Assembly: GCA_002839435.1 (NCBI GenBank)
Contig: PGYA01000001.1
Location: 1 to 64,000 of the forward strand
From: Candidatus Riflebacteria bacterium HGW-Riflebacteria-2
GTDB taxonomy: Bacteria; Muiribacteriota; Ozemobacteria; Ozemobacterales; Ozemobacteraceae
Direction: 5' to 3'
DNA length: 64,000 nt
A program made the position numbers and the translations under genes. Below are positions 41,920 to 50,228 of the stretch, piece by piece. Numbering within the stretch: position 1 is the first letter of the stretch; the number at the start of each line of letters is the position of its first letter. The notes beneath the pieces are model-generated. The model saw only the letters and a list, made by a program, of their open reading frames with translations, had not been told where the DNA came from and made no database searches.

Positions 41920-43301
41920 ACCGGCACTGAAACAGGTTGCATGTGGCTGCTTTCAGCAATCATTTTCTTGAGGCGGCGACGCTCTGACAAGAAGCAGATG
42001 CCAGTCATGAAAAATGCTCCAAGATCTGAAGTCGGCATTACATACCAGACGCCGTTCAGGCCAAGGTATTCAGGCAGAACCATCAGTGCCGGAATAAGGA
42101 TGAAAACCTGCCTGACGACAGTCAGAATAAGACTGGTGCGCGGTCGCCCGGTAAACTGAAAATAATTGCCAGTAATGATAAGAAAACCAACCAGCGGCAG
42201 CATGAGCAGAAAGCGCCGTATAGCTGGAGCGCCTTCGCGGATGAGATCAGAAGTGTTATCACTGACAAAAAGTGCAAATACCGGCTCAGGAAAAAACTGG
42301 ATAAAAACAAAAAATGTCACACAAACAGCGGTAGCAAGCAAGATTGCCTGATACAGGGCTTTTTTTACCCGGGTGAATTTTCTGGCGCCATAGTTATAGC
42401 CGGCGACCGGCTGAAGGCCCTGGCTGATGCCAACAATAGGCATCTGCCAGATCAGACTGAAACTGATGATTACGCCCATGACCGAAATAGCATTATCACC
42501 GCCAAAGCGGGCGAGCTGATTGTTAAACAATGACATCTGCACGCTGGCAATGGCATTCATTATAAAATGCGGTGAACCCATTATCAGCACAGCTCTGGTC
42601 GATTCCCATTTCATGGTAAAGTTTCGCCAGTATAGTTTGACGACGCTGCGACCACTCAAAAAATAATGCAGCACCCAGCCAGCTGAAACTGAATAGCCGA
42701 TAACCGTGGCCCAGGCGGCACCTGCCATTCCCCACCCCATTATGCCGATAAAAATATAATCGAGAATTACGTTGATAACGCCGCCGATAATCATGGTTGC
42801 CATGGCAATACGCGGGTTCCCCTCACCTCTGATAAAGCTGTTGGCGCCAAAGGAAATGTGATGTGTCAGAGTGCCGATGACGACTATAGTTGTGTAGGTC
42901 TGCGCGTAGGGCATGACGTTTTCGGTAGCGCCAAACAGCAGCAGCAGCGGTTTCATGAACCACAGCGACAGGGCAGTAAAAAGCAGAGAGGTTATGGTAA
43001 ACAAAAACAGACCCTGGCCGAGCAGGGCTTCGGCCTCGTCGTAACGCTTTTCACCAAGCCTGATCGAAATCTGTGAATTGGTGCCGAATCCGATCAGCAT
43101 ACCGATTGCCATGTTGATCATCATCATCGGCATGGCGATGGTGGTCGCGGCTATGCCAAGTTCGCCGACGTAACGCCCGAGAAAAATACGGTCTACGATA
43201 TTGTAGAGAGAAGTCACCATGGTTCCGGTGATCGCCGGTATCGCAAATTTGATCAGCAGTTTGCTGATCGGCAGGGTTTCGAGATCACGGGTCTGGCTCA
43301 T
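41916..43301 (-). CDS. MATE family efflux transporter
   Basis: A 461-residue integral membrane protein with about twelve helices. Typical MATE segments include Pro-Ala-Ile-Thr-Gly-Thr-Met-Val-Thr-Ser-Leu-Tyr-Asn-Ile-Val-Asp-Arg-Ile-Phe-Leu-Gly in helix 1 and, in the second half, Gly-Ile-Ser-Gln-Gly-Leu-Gln-Pro-Val-Ala-Gly-Tyr-Asn-Tyr-Gly-Ala. Members export cationic drugs or metabolites with Na+ or H+. ATG at 43301 overlaps the cmoM stop (ATGA), so the longer reading from 43361 is not needed. Last gene of a nitroreductase-cmoM-MATE operon. Substrate not predictable. Confidence 0.93.
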   Translation of the reverse strand: MSQTRDLETLPISKLLIKFAIPAITGTMVTSLYNIVDRIFLGRYVGELGIAATTIAMPMMMINMAIGMLIGFGTNSQISIRLGEKRYDEAEALLGQGLFLFTITSLLFTALSLWFMKPLLLLFGATENVMPYAQTYTTIVVIGTLTHHISFGANSFIRGEGNPRIAMATMIIGGVINVILDYIFIGIMGWGMAGAAWATVIGYSVSAGWVLHYFLSGRSVVKLYWRNFTMKWESTRAVLIMGSPHFIMNAIASVQMSLFNNQLARFGGDNAISVMGVIISFSLIWQMPIVGISQGLQPVAGYNYGARKFTRVKKALYQAILLATAVCVTFFVFIQFFPEPVFALFVSDNTSDLIREGAPAIRRFLLMLPLVGFLIITGNYFQFTGRPRTSLILTVVRQVFILIPALMVLPEYLGLNGVWYVMPTSDLGAFFMTGICFLSERRRLKKMIAESSHMQPVSVPV

Positions 43302-44065
43302 GCTTTTCTCAGTATAAGGTGCGTATGTTCGCCAAGAGAGGCAAAGGGTTCTTCGTAACAATAGCGTTTTTCAAGAGCTATTGCATCGTCAATTGCAACC
43401 GTGGCAGTCTGCAGGCGGGTAAAAAAGCGGTGAAATATTCTGATCCCTGCCTTCGACAGGCATTCGAGCTGACTTTCGGCAAGCATCCGCCGCAATTCAT
43501 TTTCTTCTATGAGAGTTGTCGGTGTCAGTTTCTGGGCTTTGCGCGGCCGACCGGCCAGAGCAGACTCGATCTGCCCGTTGATGCCCCACTTCAAGAGCAG
43601 CTTATTGCGATTGAAAAAAAGCAGCGACATGGCGCCGCCACTTTTGAGCAAAGGCGCGACTGTCGTAATAGCTTCAGCCGGGTCAGCCATCCATTCGATC
43701 ACACCGTGCAGAAGCACAAGATCAAAACAGCGACCGGGCAGATGTTCGGGCAGATCTTGAATCGAAGAATGCAGCAGCGATATTCTGTCATGCAACCCGG
43801 CAGCAAGGTTTTCACGCTCGGCCAGCGCCAGCATTTCGGCCGACAGGTCACAGAGGGTTATGTGATGGCCCATTCCGGCCAGCCATCTGGCAATCTGCCC
43901 CATGCCACCACCAGCGTCGAGAATCTGCAACTTTTCCTGCCCGAAGAGTTCGGGCAGGCCTCGGCCCATATCGAATTCGAGCATAGCCAGTCGCACCCTG
44001 CCTTTGTTTGAGCCGTACACATTGCGTTCGAGGCGGTGGGCGAGACTGTCGAAGTTTTTATCCAT
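43298..44065 (-). CDS. cmoM: tRNA 5-carboxymethoxyuridine methyltransferase (CmoM-like)
   Basis: A 255-residue class I SAM methyltransferase. The N-terminal Asp-Lys-Asn-Phe-Asp and Asn-Val-Tyr-Gly-Ser-Asn-Lys-Gly, the SAM loop Leu-Asp-Ala-Gly-Gly-Gly-Met-Gly-Gln, Cys-Asp-Leu-Ser-Ala-Glu-Met and the late Glu-Lys-Arg-Tyr-Cys-Tyr-Glu-Glu-Pro-Phe follow E. coli CmoM closely, in order and spacing, as far as I remember that sequence. CmoM methylates the carboxyl group of cmo5U34 in tRNA to give mcmo5U. The partners CmoA and CmoB are not in the window. ATG at 44065 overlaps the nitroreductase stop by one base; a longer reading from 44116 would overlap it by 52. Confidence 0.85.
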   Translation of the reverse strand: MDKNFDSLAHRLERNVYGSNKGRVRLAMLEFDMGRGLPELFGQEKLQILDAGGGMGQIARWLAGMGHHITLCDLSAEMLALAERENLAAGLHDRISLLHSSIQDLPEHLPGRCFDLVLLHGVIEWMADPAEAITTVAPLLKSGGAMSLLFFNRNKLLLKWGINGQIESALAGRPRKAQKLTPTTLIEENELRRMLAESQLECLSKAGIRIFHRFFTRLQTATVAIDDAIALEKRYCYEEPFASLGEHTHLILRKA

Positions 44066-44865
44066 CAGTTCGAAATGATTTTTAGACTCACCGGCTTGCG
44101 CGGCGGCACCCGGCAATAATCATACTTGGGATAACCAAGCATGAAAGCTCCAAAAACCTTTTCTTCATTTGATAACCCGATCTTTTCGCTGACCAAAGAG
44201 GCTTGTGCCGCGCCACGTGTGGTAAATCCGGCCCAGCAGGTGCCAAGCCCGGCAGCTTTTGCTGCCAGTTCGAAATTAGCGATATAGATGGCGCCATCAA
44301 GAGGGCCCCAGTCATAGCGTGCCGGCCCGCAAACAAGAAGCAACTGCGGCGCACCACGGTTAATCGGGTCGAGGCCGTTATCAAACGCCTGCACCATCGG
44401 TGCCATTTTTTCGTTAGACCTGAAGGTATCGATGACAGCAGCAGATATTTCATGCACCTTTTCTTTGCCATTCACCAGCACCCAACGCAGAAGCTGGGTA
44501 TTTTTGGCAGTTGGGCAGAATCTGGTGAGGTCGAGAATCTCTTTGACCAGATCGAGGTCGACGGGTTCGTCTTTGAATTCCCTGATTGAACGCCGGCTCA
44601 GCACCAGCGAGCGCAGCTCGGGCAAACTGGGAATCTTTGCCGGATAAGGCTGATATTTGTCTGCTGCCAGGCCTTCGATGGAAATCGCGGCAGTCGGGCA
44701 GGCGGCAGAACAATGGCCGCATTTGATACAGGCAGTTGCCAGGGCCTCGTCAACCGAAGGTATTTCACCAATATTTCCCTTGAATATACCCACCGGGCAG
44801 ATATTTACGCATATGCCATCTTTGCGACACTTTTCATTATCAATTTGAATAGACTGGGCAGTCAT
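44065..44865 (-). CDS. Nitroreductase fused to a ferredoxin-like domain
   Basis: A 266-residue protein. The N-terminal domain is a two-cluster ferredoxin with Cys13, Cys19, Cys23 and Cys46, Cys49, Cys52, Cys56. The position between Cys13 and Cys19 that normally holds the second ligand is Asp16 (Cys-x2-Asp-x2-Cys-x3-Cys-Pro). The nitroreductase domain (about 80-266) has Ser-Arg-Arg-Ser-Ile-Arg-Glu-Phe and Phe-Cys-Pro-Thr-Ala-Lys-Asn near the FMN site, and Leu-Gly-Thr-Cys-Trp-Ala-Gly-Phe. It probably passes electrons from ferredoxin to FMN and then to a quinone or nitro compound. ATG at 44865 follows AAGGAG by five bases. First gene of the cmoM-MATE operon. Confidence 0.9.
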   Translation of the reverse strand: MTAQSIQIDNEKCRKDGICVNICPVGIFKGNIGEIPSVDEALATACIKCGHCSAACPTAAISIEGLAADKYQPYPAKIPSLPELRSLVLSRRSIREFKDEPVDLDLVKEILDLTRFCPTAKNTQLLRWVLVNGKEKVHEISAAVIDTFRSNEKMAPMVQAFDNGLDPINRGAPQLLLVCGPARYDWGPLDGAIYIANFELAAKAAGLGTCWAGFTTRGAAQASLVSEKIGLSNEEKVFGAFMLGYPKYDYCRVPPRKPVSLKIISN

Positions 44866-45144
44866 AAGCACTCCTTTTCACGTCGTATCTGAGATCTGAG
44901 ACGGGCGGCCAAAAATACCTGAAAAAACTGGCACAAGCCGGCAATTCTCTGTTGGTTGCAACACTGGCAGAACGAACAAATGATAAATTGTAACAGTCCT
45001 TATGAGCAAGCAATATTTGCTGGCAACCCTGCCGGTGCTTTATACCTGTTTGCATATGGTGCAAATCGGTGGTATTTTCGCAAGACGATATATGTGTACC
45101 CTATTTTGCCGGCTGTTAAAAAAACGGCCAGAAGGAGCAGATTA

Positions 45145-45801
45145 ATGATGTCACGTCGTTTTGTTACGGTTTTTATGGCGATTTTCATGTTTGCCAATGT
45201 TGCGCTGATTAATGCGCAGACGGCATATTTGACTACCAGTGTCGAGGAGATCGCCGCTTCTTTGCCGGCGCGGCCGATTGCGATTGGGCTGGATGTCGAT
45301 GATACGGTTCTTTTCTCGTCACCTGGATTTCAATATGCGTTTTCAAACACGGACGGGCCGGACGGCACCAACAAATACGGCAATCGCCCGCTCAGCAACG
45401 ACCAGTTCTGGAGCGACCTCAGTTGTCAGTTCGACAAATTCAGCATTCCCAAAGAATCAGCCCGCAAAATTATTGAGCTGCACCGCGATCGCGGCGACAA
45501 AATATATTTCATCACCGCCCGCCCGCCGGTCAAGGGTGAAATTCTTACCTCGATACTGCATCGAGAATTCAAGCTGGAAAATCAGCCGAAAGCAATTTTT
45601 TCGGGGCGCATCAGCAAGGCTGAATTCATAAAAAAGCACGGACTGGCTATTTACTATGGCGACTCAGACAGCGATATCAGCGAGGCGCACGACGCCGGAG
45701 TTCGCGCAATCAGATTCATGCGTTCGCCTCTTTCTAATAACAAGGGAAAATACAATCCGGGCAAGCATGGCGAGATAGTTCTCGAAAATTCAGAGAATTG
45801 A
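45145..45801 (+). CDS. aphA: Class B acid phosphatase (AphA-like)
   Basis: A 218-residue periplasmic phosphatase. A signal peptide (about 1-24) ends near Asn-Ala-Gln. The HAD catalytic loop Asp50-Val-Asp52-Asp-Thr-Val-Leu-Phe-Ser-Ser-Pro-Gly-Phe, Phe-Ser-Ile-Pro-Lys-Glu, Phe-Ile-Thr-Ala-Arg and Tyr-Tyr-Gly-Asp-Ser-Asp-Ser-Asp-Ile match class B non-specific acid phosphatases such as E. coli AphA in order and spacing. These Mg-dependent enzymes remove phosphate from nucleotides and other monoesters and may transfer it. The start at 45145 is set by GAAGGAG seven bases upstream; the open frame extends back to 44956 without a start site of comparable quality. Divergent from the nitroreductase operon. 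Confidence 0.93.
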   Translation: MMSRRFVTVFMAIFMFANVALINAQTAYLTTSVEEIAASLPARPIAIGLDVDDTVLFSSPGFQYAFSNTDGPDGTNKYGNRPLSNDQFWSDLSCQFDKFSIPKESARKIIELHRDRGDKIYFITARPPVKGEILTSILHREFKLENQPKAIFSGRISKAEFIKKHGLAIYYGDSDSDISEAHDAGVRAIRFMRSPLSNNKGKYNPGKHGEIVLENSEN

Positions 45802-45858
45802 CTTAAGCGCAAACGCCAGCAGTCAGTAAAACGGTATAATATTTGCGAGAGAATTTTG

Positions 45859-45887
45859 TTGACTTGCCAACAGCGCCGATGTACAAT
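45859..45887 (+). promoter_or_regulatory. Consensus promoter directly before the HIT gene
   Basis: TTGACT, 17-base spacer, TACAAT. The transcription start would fall near 45894, only about four bases before the ATG at 45898, so the mRNA would be almost leaderless. Confidence 0.72.
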
Positions 45888-45897
45888 GCAGCCTTAT

Positions 45898-46239
45898 ATG
45901 GAACAATGCTTGTTTTGCAGAATAGTTGCGGGTGAAATCCCGGCGGAGATAGTCCACCGGGATGAAAATGTCGTTGTCTTCAAAGACATCAACCCGCAGG
46001 CGCCTGTTCATCTGCTGGCCATTCCGGTCAGGCACATCGCCCGCCTTACTCAGCCAGAAGCGGCTGACGGTGCGATGCTGTCGCAGGTTTTCAGTGTCAT
46101 CCAGAAAATGGCTGCCGAACAGGGCCTTGATGAAGGCTTCAGAGTCGTTACCAACTGTGGCGACAATGCTGGCCAGACCGTGCATCATCTGCACTTCCAT
46201 ATTCTTGGTAAACGCTGTCTGAGCTGGCCTCCGGGCTGA
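45898..46239 (+). CDS. HIT family hydrolase
   Basis: A 113-residue histidine-triad protein. Cys4-Leu-Phe-Cys7 at the start and His97-Leu-His99-Phe-His101-Ile near the end form the HINT-type zinc and catalytic pattern; Pro-Val-His in Gln-Ala-Pro-Val-His-Leu-Leu is also conserved. These enzymes hydrolyse nucleoside phosphoramidates or related nucleotides. ATG at 45898 gives the family's usual short N-terminus; longer readings from 45856 or 45886 would include promoter bases. No ribosome box precedes it. The protein ends Leu-Ser-Trp-Pro-Pro-Gly, as in many HINT members. Confidence 0.93.
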   Translation: MEQCLFCRIVAGEIPAEIVHRDENVVVFKDINPQAPVHLLAIPVRHIARLTQPEAADGAMLSQVFSVIQKMAAEQGLDEGFRVVTNCGDNAGQTVHHLHFHILGKRCLSWPPG

Positions 46240-46298
46240 TTCAGGCAAAATTTGATAGACCTCTATCTGATCAAATCAGGAGGGGGGGTGAAACTAAA

Positions 46299-46481
46299 AT
46301 GGCAGAAGTAAGAGTACTTAAGGACGAACCACTGGAAAAGGCACTGAAGCGCTTCCAGAAAAAATGTCAGGAAGCTGGCATTATCAAAGAAATCAAGCGC
46401 CGCCGAGCGTACGAAAAACCAAGTGAAAAGCAGAAAAGAAAAGCTGCAGAAGCCCGTCGCAAGCAGAGAAGACGTCGCTAA
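46299..46481 (+). CDS. rpsU: 30S ribosomal protein bS21
   Basis: A 60-residue, very basic protein with the bS21 pattern: Val-Arg-Val-x-x-Asp-Glu-Pro-Leu-Glu-Lys-Ala-Leu-Lys-Arg-Phe, a charged middle and a tail ending in four Arg. It binds 16S rRNA near the anti-Shine-Dalgarno region and helps initiation. An AGGAGGGGGGG run (46278-46288) lies ten bases upstream of ATG. It leads the NfeD/flotillin cluster, as rpsU does near yqeZ-yqfAB in Firmicutes. Confidence 0.97.
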   Translation: MAEVRVLKDEPLEKALKRFQKKCQEAGIIKEIKRRRAYEKPSEKQKRKAAEARRKQRRRR

Positions 46482-46508
46482 AGCAGAACCAAGAACGATC
46501 TGTAAACT

Positions 46509-46544
46509 ACCCATGCAGCGCCCATGGCGGTGCATGGGTTTTCT
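46509..46544 (+). terminator. Terminator-like hairpin overlapping the nfeD start
   Basis: ACCCATGCA (46509-46517) pairs perfectly with TGCATGGGT (46531-46539); inside, CGCC/GGCG close a three-base loop across a G-G mismatch. A short T-rich tail follows (TTTTCT). It lies 28 bases after the rpsU stop, but both possible ATG starts of nfeD (46513 and 46534) are within its stems. It may end or reduce transcription after rpsU, or hide the nfeD start. Confidence 0.5.
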
Positions 46545-47859
46545 GCTGCCCGCAATCTTGTTTATACTGATGTTAACATCGGCATCAGCTGATGCCCAGA
46601 ACGTACCAGGCAAGATACTGGTTATACCGGTTCATGATGACATCGAGACCGGTCTGTCCTTTTTCATACAGCGCCAGTTACGCCGGGCCGAACGCGAAAA
46701 TTTCAGCGCAATCGTTCTTGAGATCAAGTCGAACGGTGGTCTGGTAACAGCTGCCCAGGAGATAAAAGACGCGCTGTTGCGCTCAAAAGTTACCACTATA
46801 GCCTATATCAAGGGTCGCGCGCTTTCGGCAGCCGCCCTGATTGCTATTTCCTGTCATCGAATTTATATGGAAGCCGGTTCTGAACTTGGCGCCGCTACTC
46901 CGATAATGCTGGCTGGCAGCGGCGTGCAGGCAGCCGAAGCAAAGTTTGTCTCGGCCTTCAAAGCCGAGTTCCGAGCGGCGGCCGAGGCCCGCAAGCGCCC
47001 CACAGCCATTGCGGAGGCCATGGTCGATAAAGATCACGACACGATTGAAGGCCTGAGCAAACGCGGTGAGATTGTCACGATGACTTCCGAGGTTGCGCTC
47101 AAGCATGGATATTGTGATCAGATTGTTTCTTCACTGAGCTCGATACAACGCATAATGAGTCTTGAGAACGCAACGGTAGAATATGCCGAACCGACTTCCG
47201 GCGAGTGGATCGCGCGCTGGTTGACCAACCCGAATATCAGCATATTGCTTTTTACCATTGGCTTCTGGTGCCTCATAATAGAATTTTTCATTGCCGGCTT
47301 CGGTATTCTGGGATGGCTGGGCCTGACCTGTCTGGCATTGTTCTTCGGCGGCCATCTTTTTGCGTATCTTGCGGGACTCGAAACACTGATACTTTTTGCG
47401 GCAGGCATAGTTCTGCTGATGTTGGAAGCCTTTGTCATACCAGGTTTCGGGCTGACTGGCATTTCCGGCATACTTTGTGTGTGCTTCAGTATTATCATGG
47501 TGTTTGGCGGCGTATACACAGCCATGCATGCGATGGCCCAGATGCTGGTATATTCAGCGGTAATCATGCTGATTTTGTACAAGTGGGGGCCGAAATTTAA
47601 GCTCCTCGACAAATTTGTGCTCAAAGAGCAGCTTACTACCGCGCAGGGCTGCGTTGCCATCAGCCCGAATGAATTCAACCACCTGCTCAACCTCGAAGGA
47701 GTTGCCGTTTCACCATGCCGGCCGGCCGGTATTGTAAAAATCGGCGACGAGCGTTACGATGTCGTCTCCGATGGTGACTTCATCGAAAAAGGCGCCCGCG
47801 TAATTGTGCGCAAGGTTGAGGGTAACAATATAGTGGTCCGTCAGATTACCGCCGAATAG
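46513..47859 (+). CDS. NfeD family membrane serine protease (long form)
   Basis: A 448-residue protein. A signal-like helix (about 9-28) precedes a ClpP-type protease domain with Ser105 in Ala-Leu-Ser-Ala-Ala-Ala-Leu and Lys144 at the position of the catalytic Lys known from the archaeal homologue; Ser-Asn-Gly-Gly at 73-76 replaces the usual Thr-Pro-Gly-Gly. Four to five membrane helices follow (about 238-380) and a C-terminal OB-fold domain. Long NfeD proteins cleave membrane-embedded peptides and work with SPFH proteins. The start is uncertain (46513 or 46534), with no good ribosome box and both sites inside a hairpin. It is followed at 15 bases by a short NfeD and then floA. Confidence 0.9.
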   Translation: MQRPWRCMGFLLPAILFILMLTSASADAQNVPGKILVIPVHDDIETGLSFFIQRQLRRAERENFSAIVLEIKSNGGLVTAAQEIKDALLRSKVTTIAYIKGRALSAAALIAISCHRIYMEAGSELGAATPIMLAGSGVQAAEAKFVSAFKAEFRAAAEARKRPTAIAEAMVDKDHDTIEGLSKRGEIVTMTSEVALKHGYCDQIVSSLSSIQRIMSLENATVEYAEPTSGEWIARWLTNPNISILLFTIGFWCLIIEFFIAGFGILGWLGLTCLALFFGGHLFAYLAGLETLILFAAGIVLLMLEAFVIPGFGLTGISGILCVCFSIIMVFGGVYTAMHAMAQMLVYSAVIMLILYKWGPKFKLLDKFVLKEQLTTAQGCVAISPNEFNHLLNLEGVAVSPCRPAGIVKIGDERYDVVSDGDFIEKGARVIVRKVEGNNIVVRQITAE

Positions 47860-47874
47860 CGCCGGGAGAGTCAT

Positions 47875-48528
47875 ATGAAACCTTCATTTATACTGCTGCT
47901 CATCATACTGGTCACCCTGCCGGCCTTCGCTGGCGCCGGCACAGGCGATGCCGAACTGCTGCCTCAAAAAGGCGCTGAAACAGCGCAACCAGGAACAGAC
48001 ACCACTGCAGGTAAAGAAGAAGAACCGGCATGGGGTTTGACAGTAGTGATGTTGCTGCTGGGTGGTTTCATGTTCATGTTTCTTGAAATAGCAGTAATCC
48101 CTGGTTTCGGTGTTACCGGAATCCTGGGAATTTTACTTCTGAGCGGCGGCCTGGTCACCGCGTTTATGAAACTGAGCATGACAATGGCTCTGGCTGCCAC
48201 TTTTTCGGCAATTCTTGGAGTAATTCTGCTTCTTTTGTGGTTTTTCCTGGTGTTTCCAAAAACCAGCATGGGCAAGCAGTTCATTCTACAAACCGATGCG
48301 TCAAACGCACAGGGTTTTGTGGCGGTTGAAGACAATTCGGCCTACATTGGCAAGGAAGGCGTAACTGTAACCATGCTTCGCCCTTCCGGCATCGCAAAGA
48401 TTGATAACGAGCGCGTTGACGTCATGACTGACGGTGAATTCGTCGAAAAAGGCGTAAAGGTAAGGGTAACCAAGACCAGGCAGAACACTGTCATTGTCAC
48501 CCCGATCGAGGAACAGTCTTCTTCGTGA
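47875..48528 (+). CDS. NfeD family membrane protein (short form)
   Basis: A 217-residue protein lacking the protease domain. Signal-like N-terminus (5-20), a Thr/Gly/Glu-rich linker, three to four membrane helices (about 54-135) with the Ile-Pro-Gly-Phe-Gly-Val-Thr-Gly-Ile-Leu-Gly motif shared with the long form, and a C-terminal OB-fold (about 145-210) with Val-Thr-Met-Leu-Arg-Pro-Ser-Gly. Short NfeD proteins are partners of flotillins in membrane microdomains. Starts 15 bases after the long nfeD and precedes floA, so the three probably form one functional unit. Confidence 0.9.
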   Translation: MKPSFILLLIILVTLPAFAGAGTGDAELLPQKGAETAQPGTDTTAGKEEEPAWGLTVVMLLLGGFMFMFLEIAVIPGFGVTGILGILLLSGGLVTAFMKLSMTMALAATFSAILGVILLLLWFFLVFPKTSMGKQFILQTDASNAQGFVAVEDNSAYIGKEGVTVTMLRPSGIAKIDNERVDVMTDGEFVEKGVKVRVTKTRQNTVIVTPIEEQSSS

Positions 48529-48571
48529 TTGCTGGTTACTGCAACTGCAAAAAGATGCCTTTTATAATATC

Positions 48572-48601
48572 TTGACTTTAACAAGCGGTTTAAACCATAT
48601 T
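48572..48601 (+). promoter_or_regulatory. Candidate promoter before floA
   Basis: TTGACT, 18-base spacer, CATATT. It could give floA its own transcript beside read-through from nfeD; the -10 box is weak. Confidence 0.4.
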
Positions 48602-48643
48602 AAATGACGTTGAAATATTGAAAATGTCTGCAGGAGGATTCTG

Positions 48644-49633
48644 ATGCAAGATGGCTTGATGATGTTTGGCGGAATTGCCGTACTGGTCTGTTTAGCAGTT
48701 ATTTACTATTTTGTGCCATTCGGACTCTGGATCAGCGCCATTGCCTCTGACGTTCGTGTCGGCCTGCTTGATTTTGTCGGCATGCGCCTTCGCCGGGTGT
48801 CGCCGCCATCGATAATCAATCCCGCTATCATGCTCAAAAAGGGTGGCATAGAAATATCTATACAGGCTCTCGAATCACATTCTCTCGCCGGCGGCAATGT
48901 TTCAAAGGTTGCCTCGGCTCTTATCGCAGCCCAGAAGGCGGGCATTCCCCTGACCTTTGACAAGGCCACCGCCATCGACCTGGCAGGTCGTGACGTGCTC
49001 GATGCCGTGCGTCTGTGCGTCAAGCCCAAGGTTATTCAGACTCCTCTCGTCGCCGCAATGGCCAAGAACGGTATTCAGGTAAAGGCGATTGCCAGGGTTA
49101 CGGTTAAAGCCGACATCAATAAACTGGTCGGTGGTGTAACCGAAGAAACCATTCTGGCCCGCGTTGGAGAAGGTATTGTAACCACTATCGGTTCTGCCGC
49201 CAGCCACGAAGAAATTCTCGAAAATCCCGATCGCATTTCAAAAACCATTCAAGAGAAGGGTCTTGACGCCAAAGCCGCCTTCGAAATTCTTTCGATCGAT
49301 ATCGCTGACGTCGACGTTGGCGACAATATCGGCGCCAAACTGCAGATCGACCAGGCTGAGGCCGACATGAAAATCGCCCAGGCAAGGGCATCAGAAAGAC
49401 GCGCCATGGCTGAAGCCAAAGAACAGGAAATGAAGGCCTACGAGCAGGAAATGAAAGCCAAGCTGGTAGAAGCCGAAGCTACGATACCGCAGGCAATTGC
49501 CGACGCGCTGCGTGACGGCAACATGGGTATTCTCGACTATTACACCCTCAAGAACATCAGCTCCGACACCGAAATGCGCAAATCTTTCTCCAACATGGTA
49601 GAACCTCAGAAACCACTGCCCAAGCGCTCATAA
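48644..49633 (+). CDS. floA: Flotillin-like protein FloA
   Basis: A 329-residue SPFH protein of the FloA (YqfA) type. A membrane-inserted N-terminal hairpin (about 5-38) is followed by Gly-Met-Arg-Leu-Arg-Arg-Val, the SPFH domain (about 60-240) and a coiled coil rich in Ala-Glu-Lys (about 230-285). The ending with [11 protein letters not shown] is typical of FloA. It forms oligomeric scaffolds in functional membrane microdomains, usually with NfeD partners, as encoded just upstream. GCAGGAGG lies seven bases before ATG. Confidence 0.95.
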   Translation: MQDGLMMFGGIAVLVCLAVIYYFVPFGLWISAIASDVRVGLLDFVGMRLRRVSPPSIINPAIMLKKGGIEISIQALESHSLAGGNVSKVASALIAAQKAGIPLTFDKATAIDLAGRDVLDAVRLCVKPKVIQTPLVAAMAKNGIQVKAIARVTVKADINKLVGGVTEETILARVGEGIVTTIGSAASHEEILENPDRISKTIQEKGLDAKAAFEILSIDIADVDVGDNIGAKLQIDQAEADMKIAQARASERRAMAEAKEQEMKAYEQEMKAKLVEAEATIPQAIADALRDGNMGILDYYTLKNISSDTEMRKSFSNMVEPQKPLPKRS

Positions 49634-49648
49634 GTCAGGAGCTTCAGC

Positions 49649-50224
49649 ATGGAACTGCTGGTAATTATATTGGTACTGGTCTATTCAGTATGGTCAGAAG
49701 TCAACAAGAAGAAGCAGGAAGAGAATGTTGACATAGACTTCTCTGAAATAGCTTCGCTCGACGACTTTTTCAAGGACAGCGGCTCATCGACCCCTCCAAA
49801 AGCTGTTGCAAAACCATCTGCCCACAAACAAAAAAAGAAGAGCCGCCCAAATAGCAGCGCTGCTGGTGGAGCCGTAAATTATGACGATTACTCGGGCCTT
49901 ACCGGTCAGTTTAATTACGAGCGTTCAGAGAACAGGCAAAAAAAGAACTACGATGAACTGCCACAGCTGAGCGGAGTCACTAACTACGACCGCATGAGCA
50001 GCTCGGATAGAAGTAATGGCGACCATCTCAGCGAACAAGACAGAAAAATGTTCGAACTTGGCCGACAGGACCAAAGCCAGCCAAATATCGAGTCTCCTAT
50101 TACAATCAGCTTCGACCGGAATAGCTTCATTAAAGCATTCGTCATGTCAGAAGTTTTGCAGCGCTACGACATCGAGCGCATCTATGCGCGCATACCCGGC
50201 ATAAATCAGCCACCGGAAGACTGA
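49649..50224 (+). CDS. Membrane-anchored protein of the floA operon
   Basis: A 191-residue protein with one N-terminal membrane helix (2-16), then a long hydrophilic, Ser/Lys/Asn-rich segment with three similar short motifs (Val-Asn-Tyr-Asp-Asp-Tyr-Ser-Gly, Phe-Asn-Tyr-Glu-Arg, Thr-Asn-Tyr-Asp-Arg). The C-terminal helix Ser-Phe-Ile-Lys-Ala-Phe-Val-Met-Ser-Glu-Val-Leu-Gln-Arg-Tyr-Asp looks conserved and may be a binding segment. Starts 15 bases after floA. Position suggests an accessory of the flotillin unit; family not known to me. Confidence 0.72.
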   Translation: MELLVIILVLVYSVWSEVNKKKQEENVDIDFSEIASLDDFFKDSGSSTPPKAVAKPSAHKQKKKSRPNSSAAGGAVNYDDYSGLTGQFNYERSENRQKKNYDELPQLSGVTNYDRMSSSDRSNGDHLSEQDRKMFELGRQDQSQPNIESPITISFDRNSFIKAFVMSEVLQRYDIERIYARIPGINQPPED

Positions 50225-50228
50225 CACC

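Noticed and set aside
44956..45144. Long N-terminus of the AphA-like phosphatase
   Set aside because: The extra residues would precede and bury the signal peptide; ATG at 45145 has GAAGGAG at ideal distance.
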